From an uncultured Bacteroidales bacterium (lineage in GTDB: Bacteria; Bacteroidota; Bacteroidia; Bacteroidales; UBA932), in assembly GCA_944323825.1 (NCBI GenBank), contig CALUTY010000003.1, forward strand, positions 124,001-188,000: a stretch of DNA of 64,000 nucleotides, in the 5' to 3' direction. The notes beneath the pieces were generated by a model. The model worked only from the letters and a program-made list of their open reading frames with translations, was not told where the DNA came from and searched no databases. The position numbers and the translations under genes were made by a program. Below, in pieces: positions 57,239-64,000 of this stretch (position 1 is its first letter; every line of letters begins with the position of its first letter).

Positions 57239-57303
57239 CTCTTTTTGATCATCGCTTTGTTACAATATACATAGATTTGCCACCATAACTTAAAGCGGAA
57301 ATT

Positions 57304-57699
57304 ATGGAATGGCAGATTACGATGCAGAGATTCGTCGACATCCTGACCGATTCGGGATTCAAGGCGGAGAAGGAGCCGTTCCTGCAGTTCTTCAGGGCCT
57401 GCGAAATCGCTATGTTTGACACTGACACGAAACTATTATACGGAAAGGACATGATAACCGAACGCGACTACTACAACATCATCAACACCGCCAGAAAAAC
57501 CGGCATCTCAGCCGGAATGGAGCGCGGCCTCCAGAAGGGACTTCAACAGGGTCTTCAGAGAGGGATGGAAAGCGGCTTGAAAAAAGGAAGGGAAGAAGAA
57601 AAAGTCAGCATTGCAAGGGCTATGAAAGCAAAGGGAATTTCAAGTCAGATGATTGCTGAACTGACGGGGATACCTGAAGATGAAATTGCAGACTTATAA
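57304..57699 (+). pseudogene. Rpn/PD-(D/E)xK transposase-like protein, C-terminal remnant
   Basis: 131 codons match the C-terminal part of Rpn-type recombination-promoting nucleases common in Bacteroidales: DFFRACEIAMFD-like sequence (FLQFFRACEIAMFDTDTKLLY), TERDYYNIINTARKTG, a run of degenerate GLQKG-type repeats (GLQKGLQQGLQRGMESGLKKG) and a short helical end (AKGISSQMIAELTGIPEDEI). The N-terminal nuclease core with its catalytic residues is missing, so this is probably a deletion product. An ATG opens the fragment, and it may still be expressed. Confidence 0.72.
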
Positions 57700-57768
57700 A
57701 CAGTCAGAGGCGTACTGAGTGACGGATAAGGAATGCACTTCCCTCCTGTCATGCTTGGCTGGAGATGA

Positions 57769-57810
57769 AAAGCCTCCGTTCTGCGGATTTCGTTTCGCGG
57801 CGGAGGCTTT
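57769..57810 (+). terminator. Hairpin after the Rpn remnant
   Basis: AAAGCCTCCG and CGGAGGCTTT form a perfect 10-base stem; only a short T stretch follows. The interval 57700-58119 (420 bases) holds this hairpin, the palindromic element below and the exporter promoter, with no gene. Confidence 0.6.
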
Positions 57811-57906
57811 GGCTTTCCGGAGGGGGCATCGTCGGACGGAGTTCGGCTAGACTCGTGAGCCTCCAGCGACGACCTGAAAAAATCTGAGCCACTCCGGTCC
57901 CCCTTG

Positions 57907-58004
57907 CTGTCATTCCGACGGCAGGGCGAAACCAGGAATGGAGGTACCTGTGTAATTATCGGGCAACAGATTCCTGCGCCCGCCTTTCCCGGTCGGAATG
58001 ACAG
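57907..58004. repeat. Extragenic element with perfect inverted ends
   Basis: The 98-base element starts CTGTCATTCCGAC and ends GTCGGAATGACAG, a perfect 13-base inverted repeat. It shares its end sequences and an internal GCAGGGCGAA/GGAGGGCGAAG block with the element at 21756-21815. Confidence 0.7.
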
Positions 58005-58090
58005 TTAAAGCGCCTTGGCTACGCCCGATTTGTTCCGAAAATGAAATGTTTTGTACCTTTTAAGAAATGGCGGGGAAGGGAGTTTTCAGA

Positions 58091-58098
58091 TAATTTTG
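58091..58098 (+). promoter_or_regulatory. -7 box of the Bcr-like exporter gene
   Basis: TAATTTTG fits TAnnTTTG and lies 22 bases before the ATG at 58120. Confidence 0.6.
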
Positions 58099-58119
58099 CG
58101 GCCGGAAAAAACGGAAAAG

Positions 58120-59337
58120 ATGAAACTGAGGAGAAGGAATTCAAAAATATTCATGCTTATATTCCTGGGGACGCTGAGCGCTTTCGGGCCATTTGTGATG
58201 GACATGTACCTGCCGACATTGCCTGAAATGACGGAATGTTTCGGCACATCGTCATCCATGGTCCAGCTCGGACTGACCACAAGCATGATCGGTCTTGCCG
58301 TCGGGCAGCTGATATTCGGGCCGTTGAGTGACCGTTACGGCAGACGCAGACCGCTGATTGCAGCGATGTCCCTCTTCCTGTTCTCCACGGTGGGGTGCAT
58401 ATTCGCCAAAGACATATCCCAGTTCATCGTGATGAGATTTCTCCAGGGCTTCGCCGGATCGGGAGGGGTGGTGCTGTCCAGGTCCATCGCAACCGACAAA
58501 TATTCGGCGGCAGAACTCGCCACCATGCTCGGACTCATCGGTGCCGTCAACGGCATCGCGACCGTGGCTGCACCTGTGGCCGGAGGACTTGTTGCCGGAA
58601 TTGCCGGGTGGGAAGGCATATTCTGGTGCCTTCTCCTGCTCGGTACAGGACTGCTTGCTGGCAGCATAAGGATGCATGAACCTCTTGCCGGAGCGAAAAT
58701 GAAGAAGAACAGCCGCGAGGCATTCCTCGGCGGATTCCGCGATGTCATGCACAACCGCAGATTCATGACATATGCCATCCAGTACGGGCTTGCCATGGCG
58801 ATAGTCTTTGTGAATGTGGCTTCCGCCCCGTTCATAATGCAGGAGCACTACGGCATATCCCAGATGATGTTCAGTCTCGTGTTCGGGGTAAATGCCATAG
58901 CGATGGCTGTCGCCACTGCCCTTGCCACAAGGCTCAAAAGCATGGAAAAGGCACTGCTGATATCAGGAGACGGGATGCTGGCAGTCAGCATCATGCTCTG
59001 CATTGCCCTTGTGACCGGATGCGGATTCTGGGTCTATGAAATCCTGCTTTTCTTCCTCCTTGCCATGTCCGGGATGGCCTTCACAGCATCCAATGCCCTT
59101 GCAATGGAAAACGGGCAGCAGAATGCGGGCATCGCCTCCGCCCTTCTCGGCACGGCAGGCTATATATTCGGCGGCATTGTCCCTCCTCTCGCCGGCCTTG
59201 GGGACATGAGGGTTTCCGCCGGAATCCTATTTCTTATTTTCTCCACCTTGTCCTGCGTCTGCTCAAGGATTGCCGTCACCGGAGGCAGTTTCAGGCATCT
59301 GACTGCATTCCTGCACGGCCGGAAGACGGCAGCCTGA
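58120..59337 (+). CDS. MFS drug exporter, Bcr/CflA family
   Basis: A 405-residue, twelve-segment proton antiporter of the Bcr/CflA (DHA1) subfamily. It begins with a basic N-terminus and GPFVMDMYLPTLPEMTECF, the Bcr signature, followed by GLAVGQLIFGPLSDRYGRRRP (motif A) and RFLQGFAGSGGVVLSRSIATD. Relatives export bicyclomycin, chloramphenicol or other drugs; the substrate here is unknown. The ATG at 58120 (MKLRRRNSKIF) sits just after a -7 box, whereas longer readings do not. A cluster of AraC genes follows and may control it. Confidence 0.9.
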   Translation: MKLRRRNSKIFMLIFLGTLSAFGPFVMDMYLPTLPEMTECFGTSSSMVQLGLTTSMIGLAVGQLIFGPLSDRYGRRRPLIAAMSLFLFSTVGCIFAKDISQFIVMRFLQGFAGSGGVVLSRSIATDKYSAAELATMLGLIGAVNGIATVAAPVAGGLVAGIAGWEGIFWCLLLLGTGLLAGSIRMHEPLAGAKMKKNSREAFLGGFRDVMHNRRFMTYAIQYGLAMAIVFVNVASAPFIMQEHYGISQMMFSLVFGVNAIAMAVATALATRLKSMEKALLISGDGMLAVSIMLCIALVTGCGFWVYEILLFFLLAMSGMAFTASNALAMENGQQNAGIASALLGTAGYIFGGIVPPLAGLGDMRVSAGILFLIFSTLSCVCSRIAVTGGSFRHLTAFLHGRKTAA

Positions 59338-59403
59338 CCTCGGGAAAAGTAAGGGTGGTAGCATTCTCCGTAAAAATGGTAACGGAATGAGGGGACGATT
59401 TGC

Positions 59404-59411
59404 TAATTTTG
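59404..59411 (+). promoter_or_regulatory. -7 box of the first tandem AraC gene
   Basis: TAATTTTG fits TAnnTTTG, 24 bases before the ATG at 59436. Confidence 0.6.
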
Positions 59412-59435
59412 CAGCGTGGAAAATATTCATGCAGC

Positions 59436-60344
59436 ATGGAAGATATTGTTATTCTTGACAGCATTGACAGATATAACGGGCTGTACGGCATCGAGACCCT
59501 GCATCCGCTCGTGAGCGTCGTGGACCTCAACAAGGTGCAGCAGGCACCGGACAATGTGAAATTCAGGTACGGGCTTTATGCATTGTTCCTGAAGATGGAG
59601 AAAGGCTGTGAAATAAGGTACGGAAGGCAGATATACGACTACCAGGAAGGCACGATAGTATGCTTTGCACCGGGACAGACAGCCACGGTCAAGATGAACA
59701 CCGGCAGGCCGCAGACCAACGCATACGGGCTACTCTTCCACCCCGACCTCATCAAGGGGACTTCCCTCGGCCGCAACATCAGGAAATACAGCTTCTTTTC
59801 ATACGAGGCAAACGAGGCCCTGCATGTGTCGGAAGACGAGAAGAAGATCTTCCTCGACATCCTCAACATAATAAGGACGGAACTCGGACACAGCGTGGAC
59901 AAGCACAGCAGAAGCCTGATCTCCATGCACATAGAAGCACTGCTGGAATACTGCATGAGATTCTATGACAGACAGTTCATCACAAGGGAAAAGGTCTGCC
60001 GCGATGCAATATCCCGATTCGAGACCCTTCTTGACGAATATTTCGACGGAAACCATGCCGAGGAAGCCGGGCTGCCTACCGTGAGATATTTCGCGGACAA
60101 GCTGTGCCTTTCACCGAACTATTTCGGGGACATGGTCAAGAAGGAAACCGGACTGACCCCGCAGGAGCACATCCAGAACAAGATCATAGACCTTGCCAAG
60201 GAACGCATCCTCGACTCGGACGAGACGGTGAGCAGCATCGCCTACAGCCTCGGCTTCCAATATCCGCAGCACCTGTGCCGGCTCTTCAAGAAACGCGTAG
60301 GATGCACTCCTAACGGATACAGGTCAGAAATCTCAGGCAACTGA
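59436..60344 (+). CDS. AraC family transcriptional regulator, copy 1
   Basis: A 302-residue regulator. The N-terminal part is cupin-like (YGLYALFLKMEKGCEIRYGRQIYDYQEGTIVCFAPGQ) and the C-terminal double helix-turn-helix reads YFADKLCLSPNYFGDMVKKETGLTPQEHI and VSSIAYSLGFQYPQHLCRLFKKRVGCTPNGYR. The ATG at 59436 follows a -7 box. It is clearly related to the next gene: both contain FFSY-x4-EALH-S, HSR-T/S-L and YC-x-RFY-x-RQFITRE. It may regulate the adjacent exporter or reductase. Confidence 0.9.
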   Translation: MEDIVILDSIDRYNGLYGIETLHPLVSVVDLNKVQQAPDNVKFRYGLYALFLKMEKGCEIRYGRQIYDYQEGTIVCFAPGQTATVKMNTGRPQTNAYGLLFHPDLIKGTSLGRNIRKYSFFSYEANEALHVSEDEKKIFLDILNIIRTELGHSVDKHSRSLISMHIEALLEYCMRFYDRQFITREKVCRDAISRFETLLDEYFDGNHAEEAGLPTVRYFADKLCLSPNYFGDMVKKETGLTPQEHIQNKIIDLAKERILDSDETVSSIAYSLGFQYPQHLCRLFKKRVGCTPNGYRSEISGN

Positions 60345-60387
60345 CGGAAGGCGGCATCCATCCGTACAGACAGTTCCGTAAAGGCTT

Positions 60388-61293
60388 ATGGACATCACGG
60401 AAGACATACTCGACATAAAGACCGTCAATGACTGCAACCGGTGCTTCGGAGGCAGGATATTGCATCCCCAGGCGGCAATCATCAACCTTGAGAACCCTTC
60501 ACTTGAGGAAAGTTCTGTCAAGTTTGAATTTTATGCCATCATGCTCATAGAGGATGATGTCTGCAACTGCCGCTGCTGCGGAAGAAGATACTATGACTTC
60601 TCCAATGCCACCATGGTCTTCCTGAAGCCGGGAGAAATCTTCAGGATGGACGCGGACAACACCCTTCCGAAAAAGGGACTGCTGCTGGCATTCCATCCTG
60701 ACCTTCTGTCAAGGACGGCACTTGACAGGCACATCGGCGACTATACATTCTTTTCATACCGCAAGGAAGAGGCGCTGCACCTGTCCATGAAGGAAAAGGA
60801 CATCGTGTCCAAATATTTCGGAGACATTGACGAAGAGCTCCATCATGACATAGACTCCCACAGCCGCACACTGGTATCCAGGCTCATAGAACTGCTGCTG
60901 GACTATTGCACCAGATTCTATGAAAGGCAGTTCATCACAAGGGAGGACAAGAACAGGAGCATCATGGACAAGATTGACGGCATCATCGGGAACTGCATTT
61001 CCTCAGGACAGCTCGGGCTCGAAGGCTTCCCTCCGGAAGAACTGTGTGCGGAAGCGGTCAACCTTTCAAGCGCATACTTCAACGACCTGCTCAGGTTCGA
61101 AACGGGAAAAGACTACAATGAATACTGCAGGCTGAAACAATTCGAGGCCGCCAAGAAAATGCTTGTAGAGACCTCCCTTTCCCCATCGGAAATAGCATCC
61201 AGGCTCGGCTACGGCAGTGTCCGACAGTTTTCCTTCATATTCAGGAAACTCTCAGGCCGCCTGCCGTCAGAATACAGGTTCTGCTGCAGCTGA
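60388..61293 (+). CDS. AraC family transcriptional regulator, copy 2
   Basis: A 301-residue paralogue of the preceding gene, 43 bases downstream on the same strand. It shares FHPDLLSRTALDRHIGDYTFFSY, SHSRTLVSRLIELLLDYCTRFYERQFITRE and the C-terminal helix-turn-helix (AVNLSSAYFNDLLRFETGKDYNEY, then PSEIASRLGYGSVRQFSFIFRKLSGRLPSEYR). Its N-terminal domain carries a CNCRCCGR cysteine cluster that copy 1 lacks, so it may sense a metal or redox signal (inference). The tandem arrangement suggests duplication followed by divergence. Confidence 0.88.
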   Translation: MDITEDILDIKTVNDCNRCFGGRILHPQAAIINLENPSLEESSVKFEFYAIMLIEDDVCNCRCCGRRYYDFSNATMVFLKPGEIFRMDADNTLPKKGLLLAFHPDLLSRTALDRHIGDYTFFSYRKEEALHLSMKEKDIVSKYFGDIDEELHHDIDSHSRTLVSRLIELLLDYCTRFYERQFITREDKNRSIMDKIDGIIGNCISSGQLGLEGFPPEELCAEAVNLSSAYFNDLLRFETGKDYNEYCRLKQFEAAKKMLVETSLSPSEIASRLGYGSVRQFSFIFRKLSGRLPSEYRFCCS

Positions 61294-61295
61294 AT

Positions 61296-61604
61296 CTACG
61301 AAAGTCCGGCCCTGTATTCAAGAGGAGAACAGCCGGCAATCTTCTTGAACATCCTGCTGAGATGGTGAGGGTATTGGAAACCGACCTCATATGCTATTTC
61401 GCTCACGGTCTTGTCGGTGCCCATGAGAAGATCCTTCACGCGTCCGATTACGGCAAGGTGAATATATTCTATAGCCGACTTGCCAGTCTCCTTTTTCACC
61501 AGGTCGCCGAAATAATTCGCTCGGGCAGGGCTGATGAAATTTGGTATATCATTCAGTAAAATGTGTATGGTCAGGCTCGACAGCCGCAAGTAACTTTGCA
61601 TCAA
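61296..61604 (-). pseudogene. AraC-type regulator remnant (C-terminal helix-turn-helix only)
   Basis: About 80 codons encode an AraC DNA-binding domain (ANYFGDLVKKETGKSAIEYIHLAV, then VSEIAYEVGFQYPHHLSRMFKKIAGCSPLEYR) and end normally at 61296, two bases after the end of copy 2 on the other strand. The sensing domain is missing upstream of about 61530 (FISPARA). It is close in sequence to copy 1, so this is a third family member on the opposite strand. The 190 bases to the next promoter show no gene. Confidence 0.75.
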
Positions 61605-61774
61605 AGGAAAAACACTTCAAACGATGAAAAGGATACTTATGATCATGCAAAGAAAGGCTTATATTCCAAACTGTCAAATTTTATTTCAGAAAATTCCGGA
61701 AGCAGCCATGTATTTTCCGAAAAAAGTGAAAATATTCACGAAAAATAGGCAATACAGAGCACGATAAGACCTGA

Positions 61775-61782
61775 TATCTTTG
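61775..61782 (+). promoter_or_regulatory. -7 box of the AKR5-like reductase gene
   Basis: TATCTTTG matches TAnnTTTG, 27 bases before the ATG at 61809. Confidence 0.65.
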
Positions 61783-61808
61783 CAGATGTAATTTAATTTT
61801 ACAGAGCT

Positions 61809-62651
61809 ATGGAAACAGTAAAATTGTCAAACGGTGTCGAGATGCCGATTTTGGGTTACGGTGTGTACCAGGTATCCCCTGCAGAATGCGAAAGATGCGT
61901 TTCAGATGCCCTGAGCGTAGGCTACAGGATGATCGACACGGCACAGGCATACGCCAATGAGGAAGGCGTGGGAAATGCGATAAGGAAGAGCGGTATACCG
62001 CGCAAGGACATCTTCGTGGTGACCAAGGTGTGGATTTCAAATTCCGGATATGAGAGGGCGAAGGCATCCATAGCGGAATCCCTCCGCAAGCTTCAGACAG
62101 ACTATATCGACCTTCTGCTTATCCACCAGCCGTTCGGTGACTACTACGGGACATGGAGGGCCATGGAAGAGGCCTACCGTTCAGGCGAGCTCCGTGCCAT
62201 AGGTGTCTCCAACTTCTACCCTGACCGCCTCATCGACCTCGCCGAGTTCAATGAGATCAAGCCTATGGTCAACCAGGTGGAGACCCATGTGTTCAACCAG
62301 CAGCGCAGGCCGCAGGAAATCATGAAGCAATACGGCACGCAGATTATGTCATGGGGACCGTTCGCCGAAGGCAGGAACAATTTCTTCACCAATCCTGTAC
62401 TGGAGTCCGTCGGCAGGAAGTACGGCAAGTCAACGGCACAGACCGCCCTCCGCTTCCTCATCCAGCGTGGTGTCGTGGTGATTCCGAAGAGCACCCACAA
62501 GGAGCGCATGATCCAGAACCTCGATGTATTCGACTTCAGCCTGTCTGCAGAAGACATGGAGGAGATAGGGAAACTCGACAATGCCGAAAGCCTTTTCTTC
62601 TCCCATTATGACCCGGATACGGTGCAGTGGCTGGCAAGGCTCGGAAAATAA
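61809..62651 (+). CDS. Aldo/keto reductase (AKR5/2,5-diketogluconate reductase-like)
   Basis: A 280-residue NADPH-dependent reductase. It begins [19 protein letters not shown] and contains the tetrad Asp/Tyr in [16 protein letters not shown], Lys in VVTKVWI and His in [12 protein letters not shown], plus [13 protein letters not shown] and the cofactor end [24 protein letters not shown]. Members reduce 2,5-diketo-D-gluconate, methylglyoxal and other aldehydes; the physiological substrate is unknown. It is monocistronic and preceded by three AraC-type genes. Confidence 0.93.
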   Translation: METVKLSNGVEMPILGYGVYQVSPAECERCVSDALSVGYRMIDTAQAYANEEGVGNAIRKSGIPRKDIFVVTKVWISNSGYERAKASIAESLRKLQTDYIDLLLIHQPFGDYYGTWRAMEEAYRSGELRAIGVSNFYPDRLIDLAEFNEIKPMVNQVETHVFNQQRRPQEIMKQYGTQIMSWGPFAEGRNNFFTNPVLESVGRKYGKSTAQTALRFLIQRGVVVIPKSTHKERMIQNLDVFDFSLSAEDMEEIGKLDNAESLFFSHYDPDTVQWLARLGK

Positions 62652-62663
62652 ATAACATGAGTT

Positions 62664-62931
62664 CGATGAAATTTAATTTGAATTTCATCGGACAACCGCT
62701 TCAGGAGCAGGATGTAATCCTGCGACAGTCCTCCCGGAGAGGGTCGTGAGCGGTTTATGAGAATGTCCGGTGGACATTCGAAAGCGAGCAGCAAAGGTGG
62801 GTGACGCCCCTTAATAAGGGGCTGTCGCGAAGCGACTGGGGATTAAGACAACGGATTTCGAAGAAATCCTTAACGACGGTTCGACGAATTCTCTGGGAGC
62901 GAGCATTATAAATTCGTCGAACTGTCGTTAA
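62664..62931. repeat. Run of eight successive palindromes
   Basis: Between the reductase and the polyferredoxin gene lie, in order: a 10-base stem with a 7-base loop (62664-62690), an outer stem AACCGCT/AGCGGTT (62694-62755) enclosing GCAGGAT-GTA-ATCCTGC, then GAATGTCC-GGT-GGACATTC (62761-62779), GCCCCTT-AAT-AAGGGGC (62806-62822), GTCGC-GAA-GCGAC (62824-62836), GGATTTC-GAA-GAAATCC (62853-62869), and a 20-base stem with one G-T pair and a 20-base loop (62871-62930). Five have loops of exactly three bases. No reading frame spans the run. It could be a structured RNA, a recombination site or a repeat family. Confidence 0.75.
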
Positions 62932-62991
62932 ATAAGTGGAAAGTGAATGAATTTCTGTAATTCTGGTAACATCCATAAATGCAGAATGCAT

Positions 62992-62999
62992 TATCTTTG
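62992..62999 (+). promoter_or_regulatory. -7 box of the polyferredoxin gene
   Basis: TATCTTTG matches TAnnTTTG; transcription would start near 63005, leaving a leader of about 115 bases. Confidence 0.6.
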
Positions 63000-63002
63000 C
63001 GA

Positions 63003-63048
63003 ACGGTGTGTCATTACAGGCAATCATGGCCTTATGATGGCACACCGT
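63003..63048 (+). promoter_or_regulatory. Leader hairpin before the polyferredoxin gene
   Basis: ACGGTGTG pairs with CACACCGT (63003-63010 with 63041-63048), with a TCAT/ATGA inner pairing and a short GGC/GCC stem. It sits at the predicted 5' end of the message. No riboswitch class is recognised. Confidence 0.4.
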
Positions 63049-63120
63049 CCTGCGGTTAATCTCAAATAACATTTGAAAAGACCCGTACTTGCATGTATTC
63101 AGGATCTAAACTGCTGAAAA

Positions 63121-64000
63121 ATGTTGAAGAAAATCAGACTGACCCTTGCCGTCATCTTCTTTGCGGCCATCACGCTGCTGTTCCTCGACTTTACCGGGAC
63201 AATCCACGCATGGTTCGGATGGATGGCGAAAATCCAGTTCCTTCCGGCCGTACTGGCCCTCAATTTCGGTGTCATAATTTTCCTTGTGGCCCTTACCCTT
63301 ATTTTCGGAAGGGTGTATTGCTCGGTGATCTGCCCTATGGGAGTATTCCAGGATGCAGTGTTGTGGATCAACGGGCGCAGGAGCAAGAAAAGCCGGATGA
63401 GATTCTCATGGTCACCTGCCAAAGACTGGCTGCGGTACGGGATATTTGCCCTGTTCATCATAGCTCTCGTCGCCGGGGCAGGATCGTTCGTGGCACTATT
63501 GGCACCATACAGCTCATGGGGAAGGATTGTTTCAAATCTCTTCGCCCCCGTATGGCAGTGGGGGAACAATCTCCTTGCATATTTCTCCGAAAGGGTTGAC
63601 AGTTATGCATTCTATTCCACTGATGTATGGCTCAAAAGCCTGCCTGTATTCATAATCGCAGTCGTTACATTCATCACTATATTCATCCTTGCATGGAGAA
63701 ACGGCAGGACATGGTGCAACACCGTCTGCCCGGTGGGCACTGTGCTCGGCTTCCTTTCAAGGTTTTCCATTTTCCAGGTGAGGATAGACAAGGAAAAATG
63801 CAGGGAATGCAGCCTGTGCACCAGACAGTGCAAGGCATCCTGCATTGACTACAAGAACCACAGCATAGACCACAGCCGCTGCGTGGCCTGCTTCGACTGC
63901 TTAGATACCTGTAAACACGGGGCCATCAGCTACAGCAGCAGATTCGGCAAACACACAGCCAAGCCTGTTCCGGCTGCCGAGAAGGAAACATCATCAAACA
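63121..64000 (+). CDS. Membrane-bound 4Fe-4S protein (NapH/polyferredoxin-like), 3' end outside the window
   Basis: The first 293 residues of a protein that leaves the window. It has an N-terminal membrane segment (LTLAVIFFAAITLLFLDF), a second at 43-60, a cysteine motif GRVYCSVICPMG, further membrane segments (residues about 105-127 and 184-200), another motif GRTWCNTVCPVG, and two clusters of the [4Fe-4S] type (CRECSLCTRQCKASC, and CVACFDCLDTCKHGA). This matches NapH/YccM-like electron-transfer proteins of Bacteroidales. Its redox partner is not in view. Confidence 0.88.
   Translation, partial: MLKKIRLTLAVIFFAAITLLFLDFTGTIHAWFGWMAKIQFLPAVLALNFGVIIFLVALTLIFGRVYCSVICPMGVFQDAVLWINGRRSKKSRMRFSWSPAKDWLRYGIFALFIIALVAGAGSFVALLAPYSSWGRIVSNLFAPVWQWGNNLLAYFSERVDSYAFYSTDVWLKSLPVFIIAVVTFITIFILAWRNGRTWCNTVCPVGTVLGFLSRFSIFQVRIDKEKCRECSLCTRQCKASCIDYKNHSIDHSRCVACFDCLDTCKHGAISYSSRFGKHTAKPVPAAEKETSSN

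Overview
The window reads as chromosomal DNA from a Bacteroidales bacterium, most likely a gut species; the genus cannot be settled from the sequence. The reasons are the promoters, which repeatedly carry the Bacteroidetes -7 box TAnnTTTG (17 good examples), fimbrillin-type lipoproteins, a GH95 fucosidase, a group B-like [FeFe] hydrogenase, short Bacteroidales-type Hpt and Adk proteins, DUF4143 ATPases and the split gcvPA/gcvPB arrangement. G+C is near 50% by eye. There is one tRNA, no rRNA, no CRISPR array and no intact insertion sequence or phage.

Layout. 1-10 kb is housekeeping: the 5' part of an HHH/beta-barrel protein leaving the window, hpt-adk-obgE, a PAP2 phosphatase, murF-dut, tRNA-Ala, nnr, and a SotB-like/SMR efflux pair. 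10-14 kb holds an aldose epimerase-like protein and a GH95 alpha-L-fucosidase. 14-18 kb is an unusual ADP-ribose module: a NrtR-like Nudix regulator, an 838-residue ADP-ribosylglycohydrolase/phosphatase/ADP-ribosylglycohydrolase fusion and a frameshifted Crp-like remnant, behind a promoter flanked by two matching palindromic operators. 18-30.6 kb is plastic. It mixes intact genes (PAP2, ogt, AraC, aldo/keto reductase, HxlR, two DUF4143 ATPases) with truncated remnants (histidine kinase, AraC, GH2, sialate O-acetylesterase, membrane protein) and a two-gene lipoprotein locus whose larger member joins a fimbrillin domain to an IdeS/Mac-like cysteine protease domain.

30.7-40 kb is topB followed by a likely six-gene minus-strand operon: outer-membrane barrel, SLC13-type transporter, cysC, cysD, cysN, sulfotransferase. 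It makes PAPS and spends it on sulfonating a substrate; no sulfate-reduction genes are in the window. 40-44 kb carries a monomeric [FeFe] hydrogenase, a uracil-DNA-glycosylase-like gene and ftsH. 44.3-51.4 kb is a complete glycine cleavage operon with its own lipoate ligase and dihydrolipoamide dehydrogenase (lplA-gcvT-gcvH-gcvPA-gcvPB-lpdA). 51.5-56.7 kb has ppk-ppx (polyphosphate) and trpS with an AraC regulator. 56.7-64 kb returns to accessory DNA: degenerate promoter-containing repeats, an Rpn-type remnant, an extragenic palindrome, a Bcr-like efflux pump, a cluster of related AraC regulators, an AKR5-like reductase, a run of eight palindromes and the 5' part of a polyferredoxin membrane protein leaving the window.

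The best candidates for new biology are the IdeS-like/fimbrillin fusion, the autoregulated Nudix/ADP-ribosylglycohydrolase-phosphatase module, the sulfonation operon, and the palindrome run at 62.7-62.9 kb. No functions were tested; all calls come from reading sequence and recalled family features.
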